Under the pieces are notes generated by a model. It was given only the letters and a program-made list of their open reading frames with translations. It was not told the origin of the DNA and searched no databases. Made by a program: the position numbers and the translations under genes. Shown piece after piece: positions 10,811 to 21,601 of a stretch of DNA of 64,000 nt; position 1 is the stretch's first letter, and every line of letters starts with the position of its first letter. Source of the stretch: Dactylonectria macrodidyma (taxonomy: Eukaryota; Ascomycota; Sordariomycetes; Hypocreales; Nectriaceae); NCBI GenBank assembly GCA_020744425.1, contig JAGMUV010000022.1:1054001-1118000 (forward strand), read 5' to 3'.

Positions 10811-12178
10811 ATGGCAGCAACCAGCGTACCGAGCGCCGAGTATCTCGCCGAGTCCAAGACGACCTTGCTCAATGTCTTGTATTCCATTCCTATCCCTCTG
10901 GAACTCACCAGCACCTCCTTGAGGCTCTGGGTCAGGTCACGATCCACAAGTCTTGCTTTCGACGACTACCTTATGATATGGGCCACGGTATGCGTTCGGT
11001 TTTCCGTCCTAAATACCCTTCTTCGTTGGGCATTGACAGTTGGATTGTTGGCTGACCCCATGGCTTAGATCACGTCGATTGGAGTATGCGTCTGTGGTCT
11101 AGTATATGGTAGATGCCGCCTCTCTCTTTGTTTCGTCAATGAAGCAGCTGCTGACAAGGTCAACAAGGGCCACCTTATGGGCTCGGCCGTCATCTGGCAG
11201 CTGTCCCGCTTGAGCATGTTCAGATGCTCCTCCTGGTACGTCAGCACGGCACGCCTCGTTGATCCCAATAACGCAACAGAACATAACCAAGCCTATAGGG
11301 CGACTACATCTTCAGCCATTTCTACAACATGGCAATTGCCTGCACCAAGCTTTCGGTCCTGGCCCTTTACTACCATGTTTTCGAGAAACCCAAACTTCGA
11401 ATCGCTGTCGTCGCCACATTTACGTTTGTCGTTGCTTGGATCATCGTCATGGAGGTTATCCTCGGTTTCGGTTGCCGTCCCATAAGAGCTTGGTGGCATG
11501 CCACTGACGGGGATTTTACCTGTGTCGACAAAGTTGCTTTTACTTTTTTTACTAACATTACAAACCTCACCACTGACCTCTGGATTTTTGCCATGCCAAT
11601 CCCTACCATTCTTAAGTTGAACGTCGCCAGGGAAAAGCGCATCAGTCTTCTGTTCCTCTTCACGATTGGCTTCGGTACATGCGCCATAAGCGCCGCGCGC
11701 CTGACTTTTATTGTCGGCGTCGGAGCCGAGGACTTCACCTGTAAGGCCCCCCTTTGCATCGCCTTAGCCTCACCGTCTTGCTTTATCCTGTTGTACTAAT
11801 CCAGCTGGTGTAGGGACAATGGCTTCGTTGGGAATCATGTCTGCGTGGGAGCCATGCGGCGGTATCTTATGTGCAAACCTTCCAATGGTTTATCGGTACT
11901 TGAAGGACATATTTCGGACCGTCAAAGCTACAGTTCAGAGTTCAAAAAATACGGCTGGAACCTCGGGACTCTCGGAGAGGCCTTCTCAGACAGCTCTATC
12001 CAATGACTGGAAACGCCTTCATAATACTGACAATCTCGCCACATACGAAAGGCAGGCTACCTGGGAGATCTCATCATCTTCTATGACCTCTACCGTAGTT
12101 CCCGACTACGAGATGAGGCCCATGATGCGGTCTCAACATACTCTAGCGAGATCAAAAGATTCACTTCGCACCTATTAA
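10811..12178 (+). CDS. Fungal rhodopsin-family integral membrane protein
   Basis: Five exons fit together in frame: 10811-10987, 11069-11108, 11159-11235, 11299-11740, 11814-12178, giving 366 residues. Introns show GTATGC, GTAGAT, GTACGT and GTAAGG donors and branch sites such as CTAAT and CTGAC. The protein is a multi-span membrane protein of the fungal rhodopsin-like family (SAT4/PTH11-like GPCR group). Typical signs are FDDYLMIWA after helix 1, GLGRHLAAVP, YNMAIACTKLSVLALYY, CRPIRAWW and DFTW before the final helix, then a polar C-terminal tail. Function is unknown; relatives are thought to act as surface receptors or membrane enzymes. No lesions seen. Confidence 0.85.
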
Positions 12179-12395
12179 AATCCTGTTGGGTTATATACTG
12201 GATAATTCCAAGCTGTAATAATAAGCGGGGTACCCTAAACTTTTGCCCAAAATGGCGCAGCTGGTGAATCTAACAAATCCCTAGCACATTCTGATAAATG
12301 GAGTGTAGTAGAAGCAGATTGTAGGTGCAAGTCAACTTTTCAATTCACTGTTCAATTCACTCTTGCTCCAGAAAATCCACCTCAAAAACGTCACC

Positions 12396-12836
12396 ATGTC
12401 GAAGCAGCGTACTGTCCTTGTCTCCGGGTTCGTCACGCCACGTCTTAGTCCCGCCTTAAACTTTCTACTAAACTAACATCTCCTCTCGCGCATAGCTGCT
12501 CGGAAGGCGGAGCCGGTCATGCTCTCGCCCTTGGGTTTGCCGCCCAAGGGTTTCGAGTCTTTGCTACCGCTCGATCTACGAAATCGCTTGCTCTACTCCA
12601 AGAGAAAGACATCGAGATCCTCACGCTTGATGTGACCCAGCCAGAAAGCATTTCCGCCCTCAAGACTGAGATCATCAAGAGGACCGAGGGAAAATTAGAT
12701 GTCCTGTTTAACAATGCTGGATCAAGTAAGTGACTGAGTGTCGGGGCTCATACAATTATTCAGCTGCTGATCGGCCAGTGTACGAGGCTCCGGCTATTGA
12801 GGCCGACCAAGAACAAGTCCGGACTATTAGTCAACT
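12396..12836 (+). pseudogene. Short-chain dehydrogenase/reductase, 3'-truncated
   Basis: SDR of the AYR1-like type (1-acyldihydroxyacetone-phosphate reductase is one possibility). ATG at 12396; intron 12428-12495, second intron 12726-12763, both in phase. The Rossmann motif reads GCSEGGAGHALA, followed by FATARS, LDVTQPESI and NNAGS, all cofactor-binding features. Exon 3 keeps YEAPAIEADQEQVRTI and then similarity stops near 12836. The catalytic Tyr-x-x-x-Lys region and substrate half are absent, and repeat block A begins about 30 bp later. A gene cut off by repeat insertion or recombination. Confidence 0.75.
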
Positions 12837-12868
12837 CCCTTACTACAGGTTTGAAGTGGTTTTAACAG

Positions 12869-13112
12869 CTTCGTGCATTTCGCAATTATTGTCCCGACAT
12901 AGTACTATCGCTATTTAGATGCAACGGCTAGTAGTGAAAATAAGCACAAGAATCTGTTCAATGGAAACGCTTGCTCCCCTCAATGTCCGCGGTCAGCGGT
13001 CTCCGAGCGCTGCTGTGGGGCAGCGCGGCATGCAGAGGACGATTGTTAAGACCTGGCCCGAATTAGTGGGCAAGGGCGGGGTCGCCGGGCCCTAGATGGC
13101 TACCAATCAGCC
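12869..13112 (+). repeat. Dispersed repeat block A, copy 1
   Basis: Matches 59657-59964 in the same orientation with substitutions and indels. Shared strings include GTGCATTTCGCAAT, GCACAAGAATCTGTTCAATG, GATGTCCGCGGTCAG and GCTACCAATCAGCC. It directly follows the truncated dehydrogenase. Element class unknown; no transposase or terminal repeat visible. Confidence 0.7.
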
Positions 13113-13186
13113 ATGAGGTATTCGGCATTCTAAGAGTGTACCAACAAGATGACTACCCCGTTGGCATTGTGGGGCGGGCCGCCTAC

Positions 13187-13285
13187 CAACCTCGTCCCGA
13201 GGTTGGCCCGGAAACCCTGTGTCAGCCGGGAAAAGGCCCCCACTGGAACGGTGCCCAGGCGCCGCAAAAGAATCGGCGCCCGGGC
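13187..13285. other. GC-rich hairpin cluster
   Basis: Contains a perfect 9-bp hairpin (CCAACCTCG/CGAGGTTGG, loop TCC) near 13192-13212 and a 12-bp stem with one mismatch (GCCCAGGCGCCG/CGGCGCCCGGGC, 9-nt loop) near 13252-13284. A short CCGG..CCGG element lies between. Could be a structured RNA or a transposon terminus; not assignable. Confidence 0.4.
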
Positions 13286-13321
13286 GCTGCGATAACGTTT
13301 TTGTGGGTCAACCGAAACTCG

Positions 13322-13383
13322 GATGATGTTGCATCAGATAGGAAGGGTGCATTGTGATGTGAATAGAAGCTCTTGATTTCTAT
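13322..13383 (-). mobile_element. LTR-end fragment
   Basis: Reverse complement of the 3' end of the solo LTR at 36631-36856: shared CTTCTATTCACATCAC and CCTTCCTATCTGATG. Only about 60 bp align, so this is a relic of the same or a close LTR family. Confidence 0.55.
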
Positions 13384-13417
13384 CTAACTGAGGGCTCGCG
13401 GCAGATCTATTTGTAGG

Positions 13418-13560
13418 TTGCTCTCATAGTTACGATAAGGTTCTCTTGAGACCGGATCCCAAGGGATCCGGGTCTTCGAGACCGGCTTGTTAGGAAGCCG
13501 GGTCTTCGAGACCGGTTTGCTAGATATCCGAGCCTTTGAGACTGGTCTTCAGTCTTGACA
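13418..13560 (-). mobile_element. LINE 5'-UTR fragment
   Basis: Reverse complement of about 23312-23435, the 5' leader of the Tad1-like LINE. It holds the same repeated near-palindromes of the form CCGGGTCTTCGAGACCGG and the flanking CTACGATAAGG / GATATCC strings. The coding part is absent, so this is a 5' relic. Confidence 0.6.
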
Positions 13561-13561
13561 G

Positions 13562-13813
13562 TTGATAGATGTGACAGATGAATTCATCGCCAACGACAAG
13601 ATCGACAGAAGAATCAACGCTCTCAGCTGCGGTTTCGCAGAGATTGTCCGATCCAACAATGCCCGCATCGTTCAGTTCATCCATCAGTCGGTCAAGGACT
13701 TTTTTGTCAATGGCGGATTGATGGCTCTAGACAATACCACGAAAGCGGCCGACCTGGTGGTCCCCGCTGCCCACTGCCGTCTATCGCGGACTTTAATCAT
13801 CATACAAGGATAG
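13562..13813 (+). pseudogene. NACHT-family STAND protein fragment
   Basis: The 83-codon frame reads RRINALSCGFAEI ... RIVQFIHQSVKDFF ... AHCRLSRT, the conserved segment just downstream of the NACHT domain in fungal NACHT-ankyrin/TPR proteins (winged-helix-like region, HQSVKDFL motif). Neither the P-loop upstream nor sensor repeats downstream are present. The fragment abuts the LINE leader relic. Confidence 0.65.
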
Positions 13814-14251
13814 ATGACTTATTACTAGCACGGGGGGCCCCGACTATACCTGGCTTATATGGCCTACAGGTTTTATTCGCCGAACCCTCAAGTACTATCT
13901 GATATGATGCTCCCCACCTGGTTCAGGGTTTTCTAGGATTATTCGATGTTTACGCAGTCTCTGAAGGTCTTGATAGAAGTGCTTAAGCTTTTCTTCTGAT
14001 GATTCTTGATCTTAAAGTTCAGGCAAGAACCTTTCGTACATACGGACTGATTACGAATCGAGTATGGCAGTTCTGCTCTTTGCTACTTCAGGCCAATTGC
14101 TACAGTGGCCTCAATGACGCTAGAAAGGGCGACGAAGAAGGGACCATGACTCAAGATGCTGTCATGCATTTGGACCAGTCGTAATGGTAGACAGTTTGTG
14201 AGAGCTTCAACACAGAAGCTTGGAGTATCATGTCATTAATTCAATGCAGGA
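13814..14251. other. Intergenic, nothing recognised
   Basis: No coding or structural signal beyond short unsupported ORFs. Confidence 0.4.
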
Positions 14252-14500
14252 CGACGCTTAGGAAACCATGAATGTGATACCCTAGCGCATGAATCTTGGC
14301 TTGCTTTGCCTCAGTGGACGAGCAGGTGACAGGGCTGCTCAGGGGAGATTTCTAAACAGGGACTGCTTCCCGTTGTTTGCCTAGGCGAAAACAGGTCCGG
14401 AAAGGTGCTCTAGCTCCAGATGAGATCCTCGATGCCTGAATATAGAAGCAGGGCCGGTGGTAGGGAAACTATGATGCCACATTGCCACATTAGCGCTGAC
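14252..14500 (+). repeat. Dispersed repeat block B, copy 1
   Basis: Matches 60631-60897 in the same orientation. Shared strings include GCATGAATCTTGGCTTGC, TTTGCCTCAGTGG and TCCGGAAAGGTGCTC. At the second copy the minus strand of this block looks like the promoter and 5' end of a small gene; here the coding part is lost. Blocks A and B occur in the same order at both loci. Confidence 0.7.
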
Positions 14501-14792
14501 GGTTCTGAGCCGCCTTGTTCTCTGATACACCTCTACCGTGATACATAGTGGGAGCGGTTTTGGCATTCAAGCCTAGGCCATTTGTATAAAGGCCTGTATT
14601 AGCGCACCATTGTGTCAAGTCATGTGCAGATCATGTTTGCTACAATGCAGGTCACCGAATACCGTGAGGTTAACGAGGTCATCCCACCCGGCGTTGCATA
14701 TCAAGACCTCGTTGAGACTTGTCGCTAACTTGCGAATGACCTAAGAGAAGCAAGAGTGAATCTAGATGAGTTAATTATAAAATCTTACTTCG

Positions 14793-15065
14793 ATGCAATA
14801 CGACAGGCTTAAAGAGGAGGTCATAAAACAGCAAATACAAAACATCGACTTAGATCAGCATAAAGAAGCTCTTAGCCAAAAAGTCAGAGAAGGTTATATT
14901 AAAGATCAAATGATCCAAGATCAGGCCAGCTCTCTCCAACTTGTCCTAAAGAATGCTCAAAGCAAGGACCAGCTCATCTCCAGCCTCTACACCCAAATTG
15001 AAAAGTTTAAGGCCCTCCTACAAAAGTATGACGACAGTCAGTTCAGCAAAGAGAGAAAACTTTAG
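14793..15065 (+). CDS. Unrecognised coiled-coil ORF
   Basis: 90 codons rich in Q, K, E, D and L with heptad-like spacing (LKEEVIKQQIQNIDLDQHKE), predicted to form a coiled coil. A separate frame from ATG at 14645 (TEYREVNEVIPPG) stops at a TAA and runs into this one out of phase, so this may be the tail of a decayed longer gene. No family recognised. Confidence 0.3.
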   Translation: MQYDRLKEEVIKQQIQNIDLDQHKEALSQKVREGYIKDQMIQDQASSLQLVLKNAQSKDQLISSLYTQIEKFKALLQKYDDSQFSKERKL

Positions 15066-15299
15066 AGACTCATTAATGATATCATCGCACTTGGTAATTT
15101 CTTTTGCCATTTATATTTTCTAGACCTAAGTTATCTATAGGTATACTATACAATACCAGCATGCTCCTATTTAATACTCCACACGGAACCGTGAAACGAA
15201 CCACATCTGAGGAGCCACGGCTGACGTAGTGTCTGCTCCTAGCCTAGCCTTGGATGACGAAGAGGCTACCATGGTTCTAGGATGGCTCTAGGCGTCGCC

Positions 15300-16214
15300 A
15301 TGAGACTGCCACCGTCCCCGTGATGATGTGGTCTGAAACAGGGCGGCCTGGGTTCTGGCGTCGGCCTGGCGCCAGAGAGGGTGTAAATGGGGCAAGCAAC
15401 AACTAGAGTTATAGGGCTCAGAGATTAATCTGATAACATCACCACCCCCAACCTTCTATTCTATTGCTATTGACCTGCGTCCCTCACTCTTCTCATCTGG
15501 CTCATCACAAACAGGGTGGCCGGGGTTCCGACGTCGCCTTGCGACCGTCGCCGTCCCCGCGATGATGTGGTCTGAAACAGGGTGGCCGAGATTCCGCGCC
15601 GTGTCCTCAAAGATATGTGCCTCTATGACTACATGTCCATGGTTACCCTGGTCCGTAGCCGCGGCCGGGACGAGGACGAAAACCACATATCTCTCGAGGG
15701 GCCCTCTCCAGAGCACCATGGCTGATTTCAGAAGCTCCGGCGACCTCACGAGTACGCAGTGCCGATTTTTCAAGGATTCATCAGCGACGATCACCGGGAT
15801 GAGCACCCGGTGTATTTCAGACGGTACGTTCTTAGTCAATAATGCCAAATCCGAGCCTACTCTGACATTCCGTGCAGTAACTCTGTTCTCCATCTGGCCC
15901 TGTTTGTGCCTTGGGAAGGCTTTCTTTCCATCATGCAGGGGGATATCGCCGACATATGGTCCGGATATGAAGCTTCTCTCTGTTGCAGGCTGCGTTTTCA
16001 CGTGTTGAACATCTCCCTTCTCAGTAAGTCAGCCGAGGACGCGCGGAAAGACGCAAAGCTCTGGGCCAGCCGGTCAGAAGGTGATGACACGGTCGATGTG
16101 GAACTCCCCCTGGATGAGTATGACTACGGAGAAGAGGTAGAAACAACGGCGGCGCATCACCAAAAACTACACAGCTCTCCTCCAAACTCTGCAAAATGCC
16201 GTACGGGATTCTGA
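15300..16214 (+). pseudogene. Helicase-like (Helitron/PIF1-type) remnant
   Basis: A discontinuous plus-strand reading encodes LKDMCLYDYMSMVTLVR ... RRPHEYAVPIFQGFISDD, then after a candidate intron (GTACGT donor near 15823, AG near 15877) NSVLHLALFVPWEGFL ... DIADIWSGYEASL and an acidic tail. The layout recalls the linker regions of fungal PIF1/Helitron helicase proteins, from memory of the family. A TGA near 15720 likely replaces TGG. No Walker motifs remain. Upstream, a GATGATGTGGTCTGAAACAG segment is duplicated at about 15321 and 15562. Confidence 0.4.
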
Positions 16215-16509
16215 CGCTACGAGAGACTCCCCAATCTTACGGAGCCTGGCCGCATAAACTAGACGGATATACGAGGGTCGGGGCTGCGATACGTAGAAAT
16301 AGCATGGGAGCATGAGAGATCATTCTGAAGATAGTTTGACCTTTGTCTCCGACCTTGCAGTATCCAGAACTGACCCTCCTTGCCCATGCCGGGCCTCTGA
16401 CCTGAAGCTTCAACCTAGCGCAGTTTCAACGCGACTTAGGAGCGCCAAGCAACAGCTAGACACAATAGTTCGTGATTCAGAACGGACGCCTAACCCCGTT
16501 TTAGCAATC

Positions 16510-17091
16510 TTAGATCTCATACGGCGACCTTACCGCCCGCCAATCATCCGGATCATTCTCCCCTCCCTTCCCAGGCCGAAACTGTTTCTGTTCCTCACAA
16601 TAATCTCCCCACCACTTTTCAAAGGCCTGCCGATTATACAGCCATCTCGGCGCACCTTCTCCTTCGCCGAAGAGGTCCAGAATGTGGTCGCAGTACATCC
16701 ACACGCCTTCAAGATGGTGCGGTAGTAACGGCTTCTTGTCCTTGCGCGCGACCACGACGGTGCCAACATGTGACCGCCACTCCGGAGGCGCAAAGCCAGA
16801 GTCGGGGTTGATGTTCAGGTACGTGGCGATCTCGTTATCGAGGTCCGCCTGGTTGGCAGACTGAGTGCCAACATGGTGGAGGACTAACGGAACCTCGATG
16901 AGCCCTGGGACGGGAGGAACGGGCTGCGAGAAAACGGCATGATCTGCGGGTATTGTGGTAGTAGACCAAAGCGCAAATTTGATTTTCTCGACGTCGCACC
17001 GGACGATGACGGCTTGGATAGGTCCTGAAGCGCTGTGTACTGCCGTCGAAGTGGATGGGGACGAGTGGGAGGAAGCTAGAGCAGGTGCCAT
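16510..17091 (-). CDS. Uncharacterised 193-residue fungal protein
   Basis: Uninterrupted frame with ATG at 17091 and normal composition. A Ser/Ala-rich N-terminus precedes a conserved-looking C-terminal half: EGVWMYCDHILDLFGEG, PRWLYNRQAFEKWWG and a DDWRAVRSPYEI ending. Tryptophan-rich and free of membrane segments, so probably a soluble protein. I recall similar hypothetical proteins in fungi but know no function. Opposite-strand ORFs are shadows. Confidence 0.65.
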   Translation of the reverse strand: MAPALASSHSSPSTSTAVHSASGPIQAVIVRCDVEKIKFALWSTTTIPADHAVFSQPVPPVPGLIEVPLVLHHVGTQSANQADLDNEIATYLNINPDSGFAPPEWRSHVGTVVVARKDKKPLLPHHLEGVWMYCDHILDLFGEGEGAPRWLYNRQAFEKWWGDYCEEQKQFRPGKGGENDPDDWRAVRSPYEI

Positions 17092-18997
17092 GGTTGCTTT
17101 AGGCGCAGGCGCCCTGCTGAGACACCATCTCCGACTCGGAATCCGTATCTATGTTGTCCCATTTCGAGTAATCTATAGGTGCCATGGAATTGTGATAAGT
17201 CTTCACAATGGTGGAATACTGAATTCAATCTGCGTGAAAGGTTAGAAAAGACACTAGATTGCGAGATGGCGGGGCTCGTCGCAGGACCTCAAATACCCCG
17301 GTCTTCCCAAACGCTCGGATCACTTAACGCCCTATGCCTCCAAGTCATGTCGTAAGCTTCGTTCCGAAAGGCGTTGGCGGGCCCCGTAGGGGACCGGTCT
17401 CCTGTTTACCGCTGCGGACGTCAAAGCCACGTCAAGCCACAACCCAAACTCACGCGCCACTTTAAGCCACAGCCCATGCGCCATAACAATCGAGCCGCCC
17501 TTACCACCTTTTCTGACCTTGGCTCTGTCTCTTCGCCTCTATGATCCAGCTCGTCAGGTCCAAATTCGTACTACTACGTTTGGTGGACGGCAAGTCGGTC
17601 GCGATACAGCTTGATTGGGCTTGGAACCGAGCATTAGCAGCACTTCTAGAATAGGCTTAGCGGATCTCACATAGATGCCCCGACCTCCGAAGTCATTACC
17701 AGCGTAAAAAGGTTGGTCCACATTCTGGACCACCGCTGCTATTTCTGTTGTCCGTTTCACGCGCATGTGTATTTTAGTAGGTTGGTCCAGAATCTACTAT
17801 AGCGAGCATCGATTGGCACCAAACTCTTCCTTACAATCCTCTTCTGCGAACACCTCTACTTGAATTCTTGCAGACATCCATTCAACTTATCCTGCCTCCA
17901 GTCTTGTTAAACCCTCGATAAGTAGGCCTCATTTAAGGCCTTTCCGCGGCCTCAAAAAGTATTTCTTCTCCTTTCAGGTGCCGAATCTGCAATTGTGTCA
18001 GCCCTCAGGTAATTATTTCGGGATAGAGGATAGCTTACGACTCGCCAGGCGAAGGTGGCGCTGTTGCCAGAGCGAAATAAGCCCGATAGTTAACTGAAAG
18101 ATGCCGAAGATAATAGAAGTAAGCACTTCAGCGGACAGTCTTGTTTGAGCCATAGTGCGACGTCTGGAGATGAGAATTGACGTGTCCCATGTGCGTTGAT
18201 GCTTGCGCCAGGTTGGGGGAGGGTTGACGGGCCACTGTGAAGAGTCTTGTATCGGTTTTAAGTAGAAGACTTGTGTAAGTGCGAGTACAGAGCCTTTTTA
18301 ACAGGACTCTGTTTAGGAGTTTTGCAATAACAGTAAACTGTCGATGCAGGGATTGCGACAGTTACTGAAAAAAAAGAAAAAAAACTTAAAATTTTGTAGA
18401 ACGCCCAGTGCTCACTAGTATGACCTACTCAGCATTGAAAACCTATCGTCTGAGTCATCTATGACCGTTGTTAGACGCGAAATAGTACTTTTGAGTGAAG
18501 AATCCATTGCGGCTGGGAGCGCCGTGAGGCAGAGAAACAAACACACGAACCGTCCAAGCTCCACATTTTGTCAGGGGAAGAGAATCGTGTGGATAATCCG
18601 TCGTATCGGCGATGGAAGACAAAGCCTGACAAATAGTAGTTTTGCAGGTCCCCCAACCGAGAGATGTGTCCCCAGCAAGATAGTAGTTTTGCAAAATGCG
18701 CTAAGCCCCCCGGACTAGTGGTGAGCTACCATCATGGCCCCCTGTCATCACATACGGCTCAGCCCCGCTCGGGCCACTATAGGACTTTGTGCTTGGTCCA
18801 ATCAACCTCTTCCAGCCAACTCAGCTCCTTAGGCATTATGCAGTATATCTTCAAAAGTCTCCGCCGCCGCGAAATGCAGCATCATTCACCCTCCCCTACA
18901 TTCTTTTTCTTCCCTAGCAGGTATATTCGCTCTCGACTCTTCGACCAGCGAGGTAGTTTTGCTGGCCGACACAGCCGAAGCGCGAAGGGACATCAAC
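17092..18997. other. Long intergenic stretch
   Basis: No supported gene. The notable items are an A-rich tract at about 18369-18392 and a repeated GATAGTAGTTTTGCA-like string near 18631 and 18678. The last few hundred bases are presumably the promoter of the Clr5-TPR gene. Confidence 0.45.
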
Positions 18998-21601
18998 ATG
19001 AATTCCTCGACCGCCAATCCACCCGTTTTCGGGGAGCTCAATCTTCCGCGTCCCATCCAGAGTCCTTACGTCGCACAGCAAGCTTACGAGTCCCATGGTA
19101 ATCACTTGGCGCTCGACGACTCGGCTTCGCAGACACAAGCACTAGATAGACAGTTTACGACTGACGGAAGCCACATGTCGCATTCGTTCAATTCGTCTCA
19201 AGCACTTCGCATCCACGCGCCCTATAATGCGGAATCTTTTGGTGATACCGAAATCATACCCGCAATTCCCATGGGCCCGCCCACCAAGCCTCGAAAGAGA
19301 AAGGCCCCGACCCTGCGCGCCGAGGCTTGGGAGCCATACAAAGCTCGAATCCTCGAGCTCCATATTACGCAAAAGCTACCACTGAAGGAAGTTAAGGAGA
19401 AGATTGAGGAGGAGTTTGACTTTACTGCTCAGTAGGATACTCTTTTCAAGGTGAAGCAAGATAGCCTTATATGCTGATGCGATTATGCTTTACAGGATAC
19501 GTCAATATCGAACACGCATAACCCAATGGGGGAAGGACAAGAATATCAAGCCAGTGGAGATGACGGCAATTGTCAGGAAACGACAACAAAGGAAGCTTGT
19601 CGAGGTTGACAAAGGGGAGTTGAATTTCACGGTTAGGGGCAGTACGGTGGAATCACAGAAGATCGACCGATGGATGAACAGGCATAGGGTCCCTGAAAAT
19701 CTCTTGTATGCTCCCAGCCCCGCGGCATGTAAGTCAACGTGTGACGGATATTGCCTGCATACGACGGCTGACATGCTGAAGCCACCCCATCCGCTGTGTG
19801 CTGTCGAACTATTTCCGAACGCGGTTCCCCGGCCCCCAGTCCCGCATACTCAGCACAAATTCTGAACCTCTCACCGGCAGGCATTATGTCGGTCAGTCCG
19901 GCGGTTTTCTCTCCTGCCCTCTCCATATCGAGCATAGTTCAGCCTCAGAGCAGTACTTTTGCTGGACACAGTCCGGCCCCAAGCTATGGACCTCTTCCAA
20001 GATTCCTTTCGGGCTTTCCCCCTATTCCAAGCGCCTTTGAAGACCAACTGGATACTGCAGCAGGTTCTCTGCAGTATCGGTATAAACAAATGGACGAAGA
20101 GCGCCTGCGAGAAGAACTGTCTCTAGCAGAGACTCTGTTTGGGACCAGCCACTCTATGACCCTAGACATATTATCTAAATTAGGCAATGTGCTCATGGAG
20201 CAAGGAAGATACAAATCAGCAGAGGAAATGATTCGCAGATTGGTAGAAGGTGGCCGACGTGTGAACGGAAACGATGGAGTTAAGACGCTTGATGCCTTGG
20301 AACTGCTTGGAGCAGTTTTAAGCTGCCAAGGATTCTACACCAAGGCTGAGAAGCTGCACCGACGGACATTCGAGTCCAGGAAGATTATGTTAGGAGAGGA
20401 GCATCCCTCTACGCTGACCAGTATGGCCAACCTAGCATCGACATACTGGAACCAAGGTCGATGGAAGGAGGCGGAAGAGCTGGAGGTGCGAGTGATGGAG
20501 ACGAGGAAGAGGGTGCTGGGAGAGGAGCATCCCTCAACGCTAACTAGCATGGCTAACCTAGCGTCAACATATAGTGACCAAGGTCGATGGAAGGAGGCGG
20601 AAGAGCTGGAGGTGCGGGTGATGGAGACGAGGAAGAGGGTGCTGGGAGAGGAGCATCCCTTAACGCTGACTAACATGGCCAACCTGGCGTCGACATATAG
20701 TGGCCAAGGCCGATGGAAGGAGGCGGAAGAGCTGGAGGTGCGAGTGATGGAGACGAGGAAGAGGGTGCTGGGAGAGGAGCATCCCTCAACGCTGACTAGC
20801 ATAGCCAACCTGGCATCGACATACAGGAACCAAGGTCAATGGAAGGAGGCAGAAGAGCTGGAGGTGCGAGTGATGGAAACGAGGAAGAGGGTGCTGGGAG
20901 AGGAGCATCCCTCAACGCTAACTAGCATAGCTAACCTAGCGTTAACATATAGTGACCAAGGTCGATGGAAGGAGGCGGAAGAGCTAGAGGTACAAGTAAT
21001 GGAGACGAGGAAGAGGGTGCTGGGAGAGGAGCATCCCTCAACGCTAACTAGCATAGCTAACCTAGCGTTAACATATAGTGACCAAGGTCGATGGAAGGAG
21101 GCGGAAGAGCTAGAGGTACAAGTAATGGAGACGAGGAAGAGGGTGCTGGGAGAGGAGCATCCCTCAACGCTGACTAGCATAGCCAACCTGGCATCGACAT
21201 ACAGGAACCAAGGTCAATGGAAGGAGGCGGAAGAGCTAGAGGTACAAGTAATGGAGACGAGGAAGAGGGCGCTAGGAGAGGAGCATCCCTCAACGCTGAC
21301 CAGCATGGCCAACCTGGCGTCGACATATAGTGGCCAAGGCCGATGGAAGGAGGCGGAAGAGCTACAGGCGAAAGAACTAGGAATTTGCTCAAAGGTGCTA
21401 GGAGAGGAGCATCCCTTAACGCTAACCAGCATGGCCAACCTGGCTATTACCTGGAGAGACCAAGGCCGCTCTGGAGACGCTTTAGCTCTGATGCGAAACT
21501 GCGTTGCCTTGCAAGAGCAAGTGCTTGGTATAGACCATCCGGCTGCAGCATCCTCGTCGGCAATACTGGCTAAATGGGAGGGAGTGAGCGACCTGTCATA
21601 G
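18998..21601 (+). CDS. Clr5-domain protein with kinesin-light-chain-type TPRs
   Basis: Three exons, 18998-19431, 19496-19728 and 19782-21601, join in phase to 828 residues. Intron 1 (GTAGGA..ACAG) removes an apparent TAG stop and restores the spacing of the Clr5 domain (residues about 108-165: AEAWEPYKARILELH ... FDFTAQ|IRQYRTRITQWG). Intron 2 has GTAAGT, branch CTGAC and AAG. A low-complexity Ser/Pro linker follows, then nine 42-residue TPR units from about residue 425. Clr5 domains head many fungal proteins and are presumed nucleic-acid or protein binding; the TPRs give a binding surface. The repeat type matches NLR sensor repeats, so a recognition role is possible but inferred. Intact. Confidence 0.85.
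20390..21480 (+). repeat. Nine near-identical 126-bp TPR units
   Basis: Each unit encodes GEEHPSTLTSMANLASTY..QGRWKEAEELEVRVMETRKRVL with few changes. Units five and six (around 20897-21148) look identical over nearly the full length. Differences cluster at the S/L after HP, M/I, SDQ/RNQ/SGQ and the VR/VQ position. The opposite-strand ORFs of this interval are repeat artefacts. Confidence 0.85.

Noticed and set aside
15456..16001. 181-aa minus-strand ORF
   Set aside because: The plus strand carries the more protein-like helicase remnant with a plausible intron; the minus frame has no motif.
19426..19440. In-frame stop in the Clr5 domain (pseudogene)
   Set aside because: An intron 19432-19495 with GT..AG removes it and restores the exact domain spacing.
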